Shown here: positions 55,501 to 64,000 of the stretch, piece by piece
How positions within the stretch are numbered: position 1 is the first letter of the stretch
Layout: every line of letters starts with the position of its first letter
Source: Anagrus nilaparvatae
Lineage: Eukaryota; Arthropoda; Insecta; Hymenoptera; Mymaridae
Direction: 5' to 3'
DNA length: 64,000 bases
Assembly (NCBI GenBank): GCA_022575985.1
Contig: JAKSXM010000137.1
Location: 18,184,001 to 18,248,000 of the forward strand
The notes under the pieces: model-generated
Database searches by the model: none
The model's input: only the letters and a program-made list of their open reading frames with translations
What the model was told of the DNA's origin: nothing
Made by a program: the position numbers and the translations under genes

Positions 55501-58500
55501 CCGATAGCCACATTTCTACCAAGGAGCAAATTATAATACAGTATTTGTAAAAAAATATGTATTTCTTGGCAATAATTTAAAAATTAAAAATAACATAAAT
55601 GCTAAAATTAATTATAACTACTTGAATCAATCATTAATTTATAAATAATTTTTCTATATGCTCTAAAAGTTTTCAACATAATATTATAATACACATGTAA
55701 AAATCTAAAATTAAGACGTGTATATACTTAGTAAAGTAGAGTACATTATTTTTAAAATACATATTTTTTTGGCAGCCATCAAGATATTATCTTTTTGTAG
55801 AAAGTTCTAGTTATTATACTTATATATTTTCACTTAAAAATTTTTTATTTAAAATGCTATTTTACAAACGATTTACTTTGTTTACTAAAGGGTTAACATA
55901 TGTAAAAATAAAATCTTAATGAAAAATATTAGATTTTCTATTTTATTCTTTAGTATTTTGAAAATAATGGAGTTGTGGTTAATGAGTGATAAAATTAGAA
56001 TCTTGAGAAATATATTGTTGTTGTTACGTAACTAAAAAGTAAAATATGCGGGTTTTGGAAACTATTTTAAAATGAAATAAAATTTTTTTTAAAACAAATA
56101 AAAAATCTTTAAGCCACACAAACTTCGAGAATATTATGCTTTTGCACATATAGGAGCTTGAAAACCCATTTTTGATCCGGAAACTCGACCTGGCACCAGA
56201 TGCAACTTCCCTTGTTTTGCCTCATAATAATTTACAAAATAAAATAAAATAATTCTCAATTAGCAATATCTTGACAGAAATATTACCTAAATTACCAACA
56301 TGACAGTATTAATAATAAAATCAGTTTCAAAAATTCTAACATTAAATTTGCTCGAAAGAATTTTTCGTATTTTAAATCTCAAAACATACGGCCTACTCTT
56401 CTAAATTTATAATAATTTTCTTAAAATAGTTTAAATATAAAAATAAATGTATAAAAAACTCATTCAGCATCATAACATACATAAAACAGACGACGAATAC
56501 GACGGCGAAAAAAAAATTTAAAGAAATTTATAAAAAAATATTTTATCTTAAAATATGCGCAAATTTTTATCTTTTATTTATTTAATAAAATATTTTAATA
56601 AGGAAACATGCATTTGAATAAATAAAATAATTATTTTATCTGTATAAAATGTTAAATTCCAGAAAATTTAAATTTGCAATATTATAATTTTACAAAAAAT
56701 CTAAAAAAAGTATTTATATATTTACAAGAAACTCATGAAAAGTAAATAATTTATAAAATTTCGGTCAAGGTTTTTAAACTCGATGTATTTATATGTTCTT
56801 TAACTTAAAAATCAATCCTTTAAAGGGATTTTCTTACTCTTGTGTGTGTTTGTAAATTTATTTATTTAAAAAAATAAAAAAACTAAATTTTTTAAAATGA
56901 CTCAGTCTTAATAATTACGTCATTAATACAAAGCTCTCAAAATACATAAATTCTTCGACTCTAAAATCAATGACGATTATTTTATTTTTACCTTGAAAAA
57001 TCTAGAAATTACTGTTTTTGGTTATTATTATGTAGTCAGTAATTAATTATGTAAATTTTTTTTATTTTATTTTTCCTTTACAATTCGTTTCTATACTAAA
57101 AAAAAATTAAAATGATACATGCAAAAAATTGATTTTTCTTGCGTTCTCATATAAATAAATTGTTTTTTTATTACATAAATTTATATGCACACATGAAAAC
57201 AAAATTTTTTTATTACGAATTTTTCCTTGATCAAAAAAATATTAAGATTTGAGATATGTTAATTTGATTGTGTAGGTGTTTTAAATTATAAGATAATTTT
57301 ATTAAAATTATGATGATGTTACTGTTTTTTGTGTATGCTAAAATTTTTTTTTCGAATTAAAAATTTACGTTTTATTTAAGTAATATTTTAAGAGTTTATT
57401 ATGTAAAATAAAAATCCTTGTGTTTTATATATATAAATAATGTCTGTTTTGCATATTTTTAAGTTAATTATTTTAATTGATGCGGTAATTAAATTAATAA
57501 AAATTTTTAATTTTATTATTATTGCTTTTATTGATAATTAAAATTTCATTACAATAAATAAATTATGCTCAATATTGATTGCGATTTCCTTTTTTTTAAT
57601 ATACGTTGATTTAGAATTTTAGATTTTTTAGCCAAAATCTTAAAAGGGGTTGTTTTTTGTAACAAAAATGAGAAATGGTCTAATACCGGTTTTTTGGGTT
57701 ACTGATTGGAGATCAATTGAGAAATATGCGCAAATAATAGCAATTTTCAGCCTACTTAACGTAGTTCCAGGTATGCAGTCGTCCAAAACTCGTTATCAGC
57801 TTCCTAAAATACGTACAATTGGTCAAATATTGCTATTATTTGTGATTAATCAATAAATATTGTTTTAAATATTTGCCAAATTCATCCCTAATAAGGAGTG
57901 TTTTTTAACATGCACAAGCCAAATTCGTAATTAGCAGTCCCAAAAACCTATACAGGTAAATCATCTTACTATTTGTGAATACTGCAAAATCACCTTTAAA
58001 AGGAATGGTTTTGTCTAATTTTAGCTTTTTAGACAAATCTTGTGAAAGTGAAACCTCGATTTTCGTAATCAGCTACCCAAAAACCTTTGATAGACCTTTC
58101 TTCATCTTGGTTGTCAAAAACGACCGGAAAACCGAGTTTTGACTAGAGTAAGCTGTAGATTTACTAATACTTACACTTGTTTTAGGCAAGTTCCAAGCAA
58201 GTTTCCTTCTTTGGATAAATTCGTTTGGCCATACTTTCAATTTACTGTAGATAATTTATTTGCCAATTTTTGTCCAGTTACTATTAGACGTTCAACTTGG
58301 CGTTTCTGCTATTGAGAAATATTTAAAAATACGACAAACTTTTTTTGCAGGGAATGAAAATTTTATTGAAAAAAATTAATGATAAATGAATTTAGTAAGG
58401 TTATAAAGTCATGGTCATTAATGAGTAAATTATTATTAAATTAACACCCACGTTATATAAAATATTAATATTAATATGTTTTCTTAAATTCTCACTCGTA

Positions 58501-61215
58501 TATTATTAAAAATTAACAATAGATTATCATCGTCATCAGTGTCATTTTCAATGCCTCGTACTTTATTTTTCATTTGATCTTTATCAAGGTTCTGTAAATA
58601 ATATCATCTTTTATTTTTGATAATATACACTGTCTTAAAAATCTCAACTAATTTATTTTTTGACCCAAAATTTCCTTATGCCATTTCCAGTATTGCAAAA
58701 TTAAAATTTTCCCAAATAAAAATTCTGATAAAAAAAAAAATAAATGGCCTAAATTATATTTAATTTCCAATTAAATAATTTAGTACTTTTTGATAAAATA
58801 TCGCATGTTCAAGTAACTATACTCCAAAATTTGATATAAATCAACGTTCTTATATAAATCGTCTTTTTTTAAGATTTTTTAAGTTTCAAATAGAAATTGC
58901 TATTGGTAGGTATATGAGCTAAAGCTTTCGAATAGACTTTGAAACACTTTTAATTTCTTTCTTACGTTTATACCTACGTGTAATGAAATTAGGATCGCGA
59001 GTAGTACATTAACTCTTATAAAATGATTAAACAAGTAATAATTATAATAAGCCTCACCTAATTTTTCGTTATTTTATAAGGAGAGTTACAAATTTTCAGG
59101 GCATCAAAAACTGAACTTTTTATGACAAAATATGAGATAATTTCATAGATTGTCAACTTCATTTTTAATCTATTGTTATAATGAATAAAAACCAGAACAA
59201 TCAATAAAGTTTTTTAGCTGAAATTCACCATCAGTTTTAAATTACTATATTAAAGTTTTTAAAATAAATACAACAGATTTTAGATGGAATCTCGAGGTTT
59301 ACGAAACTTAAAAATTGAGTTTAAGTCTTACAAAAAAAAACATGATATTAACCGGAAGTTGCTAGATTGAAAAATAATATTTCTGCCTTATTTGGCAGAT
59401 AGCCAAAAGAAATTGCATGATAATATTGAGGCTTGCAGTTCTACAAGCTATGGCAACTCTTAGGGTCATCTTCCCTAGTAAAAGGGTCATATTTTGTGAC
59501 GACCAGAGCATGTAAAAAGCTTAGTTTACTTTTCCCAACCAAAAAGTTTACACTCTCCTTGTTACTAATTATTACAATCAACCTACGTGCAAACTTACAT
59601 ACTCCCAAAACTTCTATGTAAATTTATAGGTGTGGCTTACATAATAATATCAAGATTTATTTTTTTACTATATCAGTAACCGGAAATAAAAAAAATAAAG
59701 AAAATAATTTAAAACATACCTATGAATGATAAGATTTTTATTCAAGTACAAAGAAAATAATTGAAACAATTTAATAAAAAAAGTTTTAAATCGACCTTGA
59801 ATTAAATTGCCAAAGAATTTTATATTAGGTGTGAATGAAGATCCAATTCAGTGCTGCACATTTATATAAACAAAATGTCAATTAATTTGTTTATTTATCA
59901 TCTTTTTTTTTTTAGTTTTATTTCCTCATTGTTATTGTTAAATTGCATAAGAATAAAAAACAAAAAAAAATTTTTTGCAAGGTTTCATTTTATTGTTTTT
60001 ATCAACAAAAATTTTTTAATTTTATTCTACAAAAAATGGTGTATTTTTCTTTAAAATAATATTTTTTAAGCTAAATTTACTTAGTAAAAAATTTCTTGGC
60101 ATGTAGTAAAAATTAAATTTTTTATATTTGACCTAAATTTTTTTTTTCAAATAAAAGAAAAAAAAACTGTGTAGTAATTTGAAGACGTAATACTAGAAAA
60201 CATCGATCGAGCTTTTTTTTTAAACAGCAGTTCACGCAACTTGGAAAACATTTATATATATATTTTGTCCATTTTGTTATATTTATATTACTATATCCAA
60301 GGAAAGTCCATAACCCACTTTTTTTATATTACGTGTCATCGACTTATTTTTATACTTATATTTTTCAATGTTTATCTTTCTTATAAAGCTTTTACATACT
60401 TGGTAGAGCTTTTTTAAGCTTTTGATAAAATACAAATATTTTTCTTTTATAAACTTTGTTTTTTCGTGAATAATATTTTTTTGGTTTAAAAATTATGTTT
60501 GTTGAAGAATCATGTTTAAATTTTACCATTATACCAAATTTTTGAGACGTAATACACCATATAGGAATTAAAAAAAAAAAAAAAAATACGAGTATTTTGG
60601 GATTTCTAAAAATAAATTTGGATCTGCCTAATTCGCTATAGTAGGCGTAGATCCCTAAATTTCGCAAAAGCTTTTTTCACTAATAGTTCTACAAAAATTT
60701 TTGATAGGAATATGATAACGATTTTTACCAAAAATGGTCCTGCTGCGCCAAAAAAAGAATGTCTAATAAACTGCAGAAAATTAACATAATGTTAAACTGG
60801 CAGGTTGCGTTTTTGTTGAATTTAAAAAAAGCGGTTCATATAAACCAGATCTTAAGTTAAAATTGGAATTTTTACATAATGTAAATTAAAATCTCAAGAA
60901 CTTAATATGCGCTATAAAAGCTACACTTGAAATTTATAAAAATATTTTATATGCTATCTGTTAAAGGGAGAAATTGAAGAGAAATAACAAAAAAACTAAA
61001 TATCATTAATTATTTTCCAGGTCCACGCCAAGCACGAAGAAAAAAGTGACTCAAAATCAGTTTATAGAGAATATAATCGTGAATTCTTATTACCAAAAGG
61101 TACAAATCCAGAAACAATAAAATCATCATTAAGTAAAGATGGTGTATTAACTGTTGAAGCTCCATTACCAGCTCTTGGACAAGGCGAAAAATTAATACCA
61201 ATTGCTCATCATTAA
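40561..61215 (+). CDS. HspB8: Small heat-shock protein, CG14207/HspB8 type (alpha-crystallin domain)
   Basis: Chaperone of the alpha-crystallin family that holds unfolded proteins for refolding or autophagy in the cytosol. Exons are 40561-40748, 51365-51551 and 61021-61215. Phases agree and give 189 residues, close to the fly protein. The N-terminus MADSGIKRNIPIKLGDFSVI is nearly identical to fly CG14207. A Ser/Gln linker follows (exon 2), then the crystallin domain: LKLRFDVSQYTPEEIVVKTV at the end of exon 2, and HAKHEEK, VYREYNREFLLP and SSLSKDGVLTVEAP in exon 3, with C-terminal IPIAHH. Introns are very long (10.6 and 9.5 kb). An HSE lies upstream. Candidate alternative exons at 45965 and 49034 share its splice phase. 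A RING gene is nested in the last intron on the other strand. Confidence 0.93.
40749..45964. other. Intron 1 of the heat-shock gene, first part
   Basis: Long AT-rich intron with a (TA)n run at about 40,928-40,946, a possible tRNA-derived SINE remnant at about 40,955-41,020 and MITE copy B. No nested gene is visible. Confidence 0.45.
43815..44556. repeat. Palindromic MITE-like element, copy B
   Basis: The left end AGTCCAGTCAAATCACGGGG contains an 11-G run, and the right end is GTGATTTGACTGGAGT. Inside are repeated phrases built on GATCA, CCCAAAAA and CCCTTAAATTAGCAAAAACT in both orientations. It is the longest copy (742 bp). Confidence 0.75.
45965..46029 (+). CDS. Candidate alternative first exon of the small heat-shock gene
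   Basis: The ATG at 45965 opens 21 codons plus two bases (MIGEMYKNDLYGPKHKTVLT...) and runs into a strong donor CG|GTATGT. It leaves the same phase (two bases) as the regular first exon, so it can splice to exon 2 at 51365 without changing frame. The product would have a different N-terminus with the same crystallin domain. No promoter was fixed. Chance phase agreement is one in three. Confidence 0.5.
46030..49033. other. Intron 1 of the heat-shock gene, middle part
   Basis: AT-rich, with a somewhat more complex patch at 46,900-47,530. No gene is supported; the ORFs at 48356-48839 look like noise. Confidence 0.4.
49034..49147 (+). CDS. Candidate cassette exon of the small heat-shock gene
   Basis: This GC-richer island is open for 38 codons (114 nt, a multiple of three) in the frame that fits both flanking exons. 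It is preceded by AAAAG and followed by the donor AAAAG|GTGAAA. It encodes a Thr/Ser/Lys-rich segment (HHTTTEQRTSTTSKTENWDN), similar in composition to the linker of fly CG14207. The acceptor lacks a good polypyrimidine tract, which is the main doubt. Confidence 0.4.
49148..51364. other. Intron 1 of the heat-shock gene, last part
   Basis: Contains MITE copy C (50274-50952). Overlapping ORFs on both strands at 49221-49791 are AT-driven and have no protein-like features. Confidence 0.4.
50274..50952. repeat. Palindromic MITE-like element, copy C
   Basis: The left end reads AATCCATTCAAAATACGGGG, a slightly diverged terminus, and the right end is GTATTTTGACTGGAGT. The interior again has GGTCGCTGATCAAGAATTT and CCCTAAAATGGGGTA phrases in inverted arrangement. 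Confidence 0.75.
51552..52138. other. Intron 2 of the heat-shock gene and 3' flank of the RING gene
   Basis: AT-rich. On the minus strand this is downstream of the RING stop codon at 52139-52141 and should hold its 3' UTR. The short plus-strand ORFs at 51822-52103 look accidental. Confidence 0.4.
52139..54890 (-). CDS. RING-finger protein with three ubiquitin-interacting motifs, 13 exons (5' end not found)
   Basis: A candidate E3 ubiquitin ligase that also binds ubiquitin. Exons from the C-terminus: 52139-52329, 52399-52483, 52750-52833, 52910-52987, 53061-53112, 53326-53490, 53557-53717, 53781-53820, 53881-54026, 54114-54275, 54360-54435, 54596-54683 and 54765 to about 54890. All phases agree, giving about 480 residues. 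The N-terminal two thirds is charged and helical, with a cysteine cluster CEKNCSDC. Three UIMs follow, one per exon (LNQAMNNSLSQ, LEKALALSLIS, LEFAMKNSLEE). The C-terminus is a C3HC4 RING (CTICLNN, RPCGHKAICCDC, CTLC). Two introns (after the exons at 53557 and 53326) appear to use GC donors (GCAAGT). No start codon was found, so a first exon is missing. The gene is nested in the last intron of the small heat-shock gene. Confidence 0.8.
52545..52740. repeat. Compound palindromic insertion in an intron of the RING gene
   Basis: Two imperfect hairpins lie side by side. GGCGCAAAAATTTAGG pairs with CCTAAAGTTTTTAGCC, and TAGGCGTAAAAC pairs with GTTTTACGCCCGGG. The block is much richer in G+C than the intron around it and looks like a small non-autonomous insertion. 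Confidence 0.55.
53207..53290. repeat. Near-perfect 38-bp hairpin in an intron of the RING gene
   Basis: The left arm (53207-53244, TTTTACAAATTTAAGTATAG...) and right arm (53253-53290) are complementary at 37 of 38 positions around an 8-base loop, AACCTTAC. It could be a small MITE or a microRNA-like hairpin. Confidence 0.8.
54891..61020. other. Intron 2 of the heat-shock gene, upstream of the RING gene
   Basis: The first few hundred bases should contain the unseen first exon and promoter of the RING gene; none could be fixed. MITE copy D lies at about 57,640-58,149. The rest is AT-rich with only low-complexity ORFs. Exon 3 of the heat-shock gene follows TATTTTCCAG at 61,011-61,020. Confidence 0.4.
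57640..58149. repeat. Palindromic MITE-like element, copy D (left end missing)
   Basis: The right end GTTTTGACTAGAGT matches the family terminus, and the interior shares ATGGTCTAATACC and GGGTTACTGATTGGAG with copy B. The left terminal repeat is not found. The 68-codon ORF inside is an accident of this repeat. Confidence 0.6.
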
Positions 61216-62586
61216 AAAAAACAAAAAAATTTCAAAATTAATATAAAATTGTATTTTCTAAATTTTATTCCATTTAAAAATAAAAATTGTTAAATTTTAT
61301 TTTATTATTTTTGATCAGAAAAAAAAAATAGGTAAAATTAGTTATTAATATTACAGCTTTTTATGTACTTAAAAAAAAAAATAATTAAGCTTTTAATGTA
61401 ATATCTTTGTGCCTTTCTAAATAAAAACACACACTATTATGTATTGCTTTTTATTTTTTATTATTTTTGCAATGATGTATTAAAAAATTTTTACATATTT
61501 TTCTTTTTTTTTAATAAAATAAGTATTATTTCAATTTTAATAAAAAAGAAAATTAAAAATTTTGGGCCATAATTAATGCCTGTAATTTCACTATAATTTA
61601 TGTATACTCAATAATATTAATAAATGTAATAAAAAAAATACAAAAAAAAAGTAATAATAATTTTTACATTAAAAAACAATTAAAAAATGTATAACGTACA
61701 AAAAATATAATTATTTCAGGTGTTATAAATACTAACTAAAATTTTTAGTTAAATAAATAATAAAATGGTCTTTATTTTATAGCTTATAAAAATAGACTAC
61801 ATAAATGTATATTATAAATATTTTAATATTTTCATGATAAAAATATAAAAAAAAAAAATAGTTCTGAATAAAATAAATACATAACAAATATATTGGGTCT
61901 TTTAATTTATTTTATTTTTTTCAAAAACCTTATAATTTCCATTTATATAAATATACAATAAAAAAATCTATAATTAATTTATGTCTATTTTTAAAATGGT
62001 TCAAGTTGGACTAAGGATTTATTAGTAAATTATTTTCAGAAAATCACTTTAATTAATCCTAATTTTTTATTCAACAGATCTGATTCTCTCTCAATTTTTT
62101 GCAGTACTTTAAGCCACCTTTTTAGACAAAGCCTAAAATTTTTTATTTCATCTTTCAAGGAAATGATTTTAAATCAAATCCAGTGACCTCTTAATTCCAA
62201 TTTGAACCTTATTAGCTAGGAGTCCTTCATACATTTAATATTATAAATTACATAATTTTTCTTATCACAGAAAACTTATTAATTAATTATTATTTAATTT
62301 TAGTTTTTTGAAAATACTTTTAGATTTTTATAAATATATTTTTATAAATATGTATAAATTAAAATAATTGCTTATTCTTATAAATAAATTTTAAATATAA
62401 CAAGTCCTTTTAAAAAAAAATCAGTTTTAAATTATTTACATTTTAATGCGATAATATTCATAAAATATTATAATGTTTTGTAGAAAAAAATATATAATCT
62501 CTATATGTAATTAATTTACATGTTGCTAAAAATTATCTAAAAAACAGAAAAATATCTAGATAATCATTCTTAACGAATACTGTACC
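61216..62586. other. Convergent 3' regions of the heat-shock gene and nischarin
   Basis: Very AT-rich. AATAAAAA-type signals near 61,278 and 61,420 could polyadenylate the heat-shock transcript. The right part is downstream of the nischarin stop. I see no other gene. Confidence 0.45.
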
Positions 62587-64000
62587 TTATGAATGCGGTA
62601 TCTGAGCTGAAAATAATGGACCATCTTTTGAATGTAAATGAGATTTACCTTCTCTAACAATTCTTAATGCTTGTAAAATGGATACTTTATCTAATTCTTT
62701 TTGATCTGGTCTTTCATTATCAAGGCATATACAAGATGCTCTTTTACCAAATGGTTCCAATACTTTAACTCTATAATCAACAATAGTTGAAACAGGATTT
62801 CCTGTTAGACTGAGATTCTCTAAGCATGGAAGATTACCTATATTTTTAACTTCGTCTATATTTTCAATTCTATTACAACTAACATCTAAGCTTTCTAAAC
62901 AATACATTTTAGAAAAACATAATAGTGAAGTCAAATAATTTCGAGATAAGTCAAGGTGTGTAATTTGACCAAGCTTTGCATGAAGATCGTCTGGTAAGGA
63001 CGTAAAACTATTTGATGATAAATGCAATTGGGATAGATGTGGAAGAAATGTAACATTTGTTATTGATGATAGCTTGTTATTATTTAATGACAGTATTTCA
63101 ATATGTGGCAAAAGTTTAATAGCTTCATCTATTATATCGATGCAATTGCAACTCAGATCTAAATTTGTAACTTTTAACCAAACGTGAGAATCGTTTGCTG
63201 AACTTATATGCTTATGAACTTCTTCACACATAGTTAATTCAACAATACTTGATAAATTTGAATTATGAACTTTAAGAACCTTAACGGTGTCTCTAACATT
63301 GCCCATATTATATATTTTATCAACAGGGTAGCTATCAATTGTGAATGTCTCGATATTTTTAAAAGTTGACAACTCTATAGGTAAATTGGAGGGATAAATA
63401 TTGCTGGTCCCATAAGCACAATTATTTCCTTGAATTACAAGATCTTTTAAATGAGAGTTGAAGTCTAAAACGTGACTGAAATCATACTTTTTATCAATGG
63501 TCTCTAAATTTGGACATGGTTGTTTTAATCTTTCGCTAATAGCATACAACTGAAATATTAAAACTTATCAGTGATTACATTTTTTTTTAAATTTGCTCAT
63601 TAAAAATATATTAATAAGTATACCTGAACCGGATTAAATTTAAAAGTACTTGATCCCATTAACAATTTTTCTCCTTCGGTAAAAAATTTACATGACAAAC
63701 TTTGCAGTATAAAAAAAATCTCATACAAATGCAATTCCAAAAATAGCGCAAAAACTCTTGGCATTATTTTTTTCAAATAATTGTATACATTATTTAAATA
63801 ATTTTCCAAACCTATTCTTCGTTTTTCAACAAAAGCTTCAGTTTTGTTACCAATAAGTTTCTTGGGTGGTAAAATATCTTTATCAACACAATGTTCAGAA
63901 ACTAATACATCATGTAATTCAACAAATTCATTATATCTATGTTTAACAGTCCATTTAACATTTGCTATTCTTACTTCTAATATGTAAAATGTAACACCAT
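62587..64000 (-). CDS. Nisch: Nischarin (PX domain and leucine-rich repeats), 3' part
   Basis: Endosomal phosphoinositide-binding protein; in vertebrates it binds integrin alpha5 and Rac/PAK. Two exons are in the window: 63624 to beyond 64000, and 62587-63549, joined in phase 0 by GT-AG. The first encodes the PX domain (WTVKHRYNEFVELH, LPPKKLIGNKTEAFVEKRRI with the basic lipid-binding patch). The second has about six leucine-rich repeats (LDLSCNCIDII, LSLNNNKLSSI, LHLSSNSFTSL, LDLSRNYLTSL, LDVSCNRIENI, LSLTGNPVSTI) and an LRR cap. It ends soon after the repeats (SAQIPHS), so it is the short insect form without the vertebrate C-terminal extension. The N-terminus is off the right edge. Confidence 0.92.

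Noticed and set aside
57650..57856. 68-codon ORF
   Set aside because: It lies inside MITE copy D and matches non-coding phrases of the other copies.

Overview
The window is very AT-rich animal DNA, almost certainly an insect nuclear scaffold. Host genes have GT-AG introns, the proteins match arthropod forms (alpha-adaptin, a CG14207/HspB8-type small heat-shock protein, nischarin, a TNF-receptor-like protein), and arthropod-style TATA plus TCAGT/TCATTC initiator promoters are visible. Base composition and the type of mobile element would fit a hymenopteran such as a parasitoid wasp, but that is an inference only.

Layout. (1) 592-5015 (+): complete 11-exon AP-2 alpha-adaptin gene. (2) 5016-9566: its 3' region and intergenic DNA with small palindromic repeats. 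(3) 9567-25333 (-): a small secreted TNF-receptor-like gene. Its cysteine-rich exon is at 9567-10052 and its probable signal-peptide exon at 25277-25333. (4) 10733-21802: an 11,070-bp virus-like Polinton/Maverick transposon inside that gene's intron. It begins AGTAG, ends CTACT and is flanked by a perfect 6-bp target duplication, GCGTGC. (5) 25334-40160: intergenic, dominated by a roughly 9-kb satellite array of about 338-bp monomers (27.5-36.7 kb) that carries a LINE 3' fragment and ends in an inverted segment. (6) 40176-61215 (+): the small heat-shock gene, three constitutive exons spread over 20.7 kb, with a perfect heat-shock element upstream and two candidate alternative exons. (7) 52139 to about 54890 (-): a 13-exon gene with three ubiquitin-interacting motifs and a C-terminal RING, nested in the heat-shock gene's last intron. 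(8) 62587-64000 (-): 3' part of nischarin (PX domain then leucine-rich repeats), running off the window. A palindromic MITE-like family has four copies between 23 and 58 kb.

The Polinton is the most interesting object. It has a full virion-type module: integrase with chromodomain, FtsK/HerA-like packaging ATPase, adenovirus-type protease, a capsid protein with a parvovirus-like phospholipase A2 motif, a jelly-roll-type major capsid protein, a probable minor capsid protein, and several small proteins. I can find no protein-primed DNA polymerase. Minus-strand genes fill the left half and plus-strand genes the right half, diverging from a palindromic TATA pair at about 16,147-16,168. Both terminal inverted repeats carry a class II, serine-like tRNA gene with box A, box B and a T8 terminator but an irregular anticodon arm. 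A 26-copy array of 20/21-bp repeats lies just inside the left terminus.
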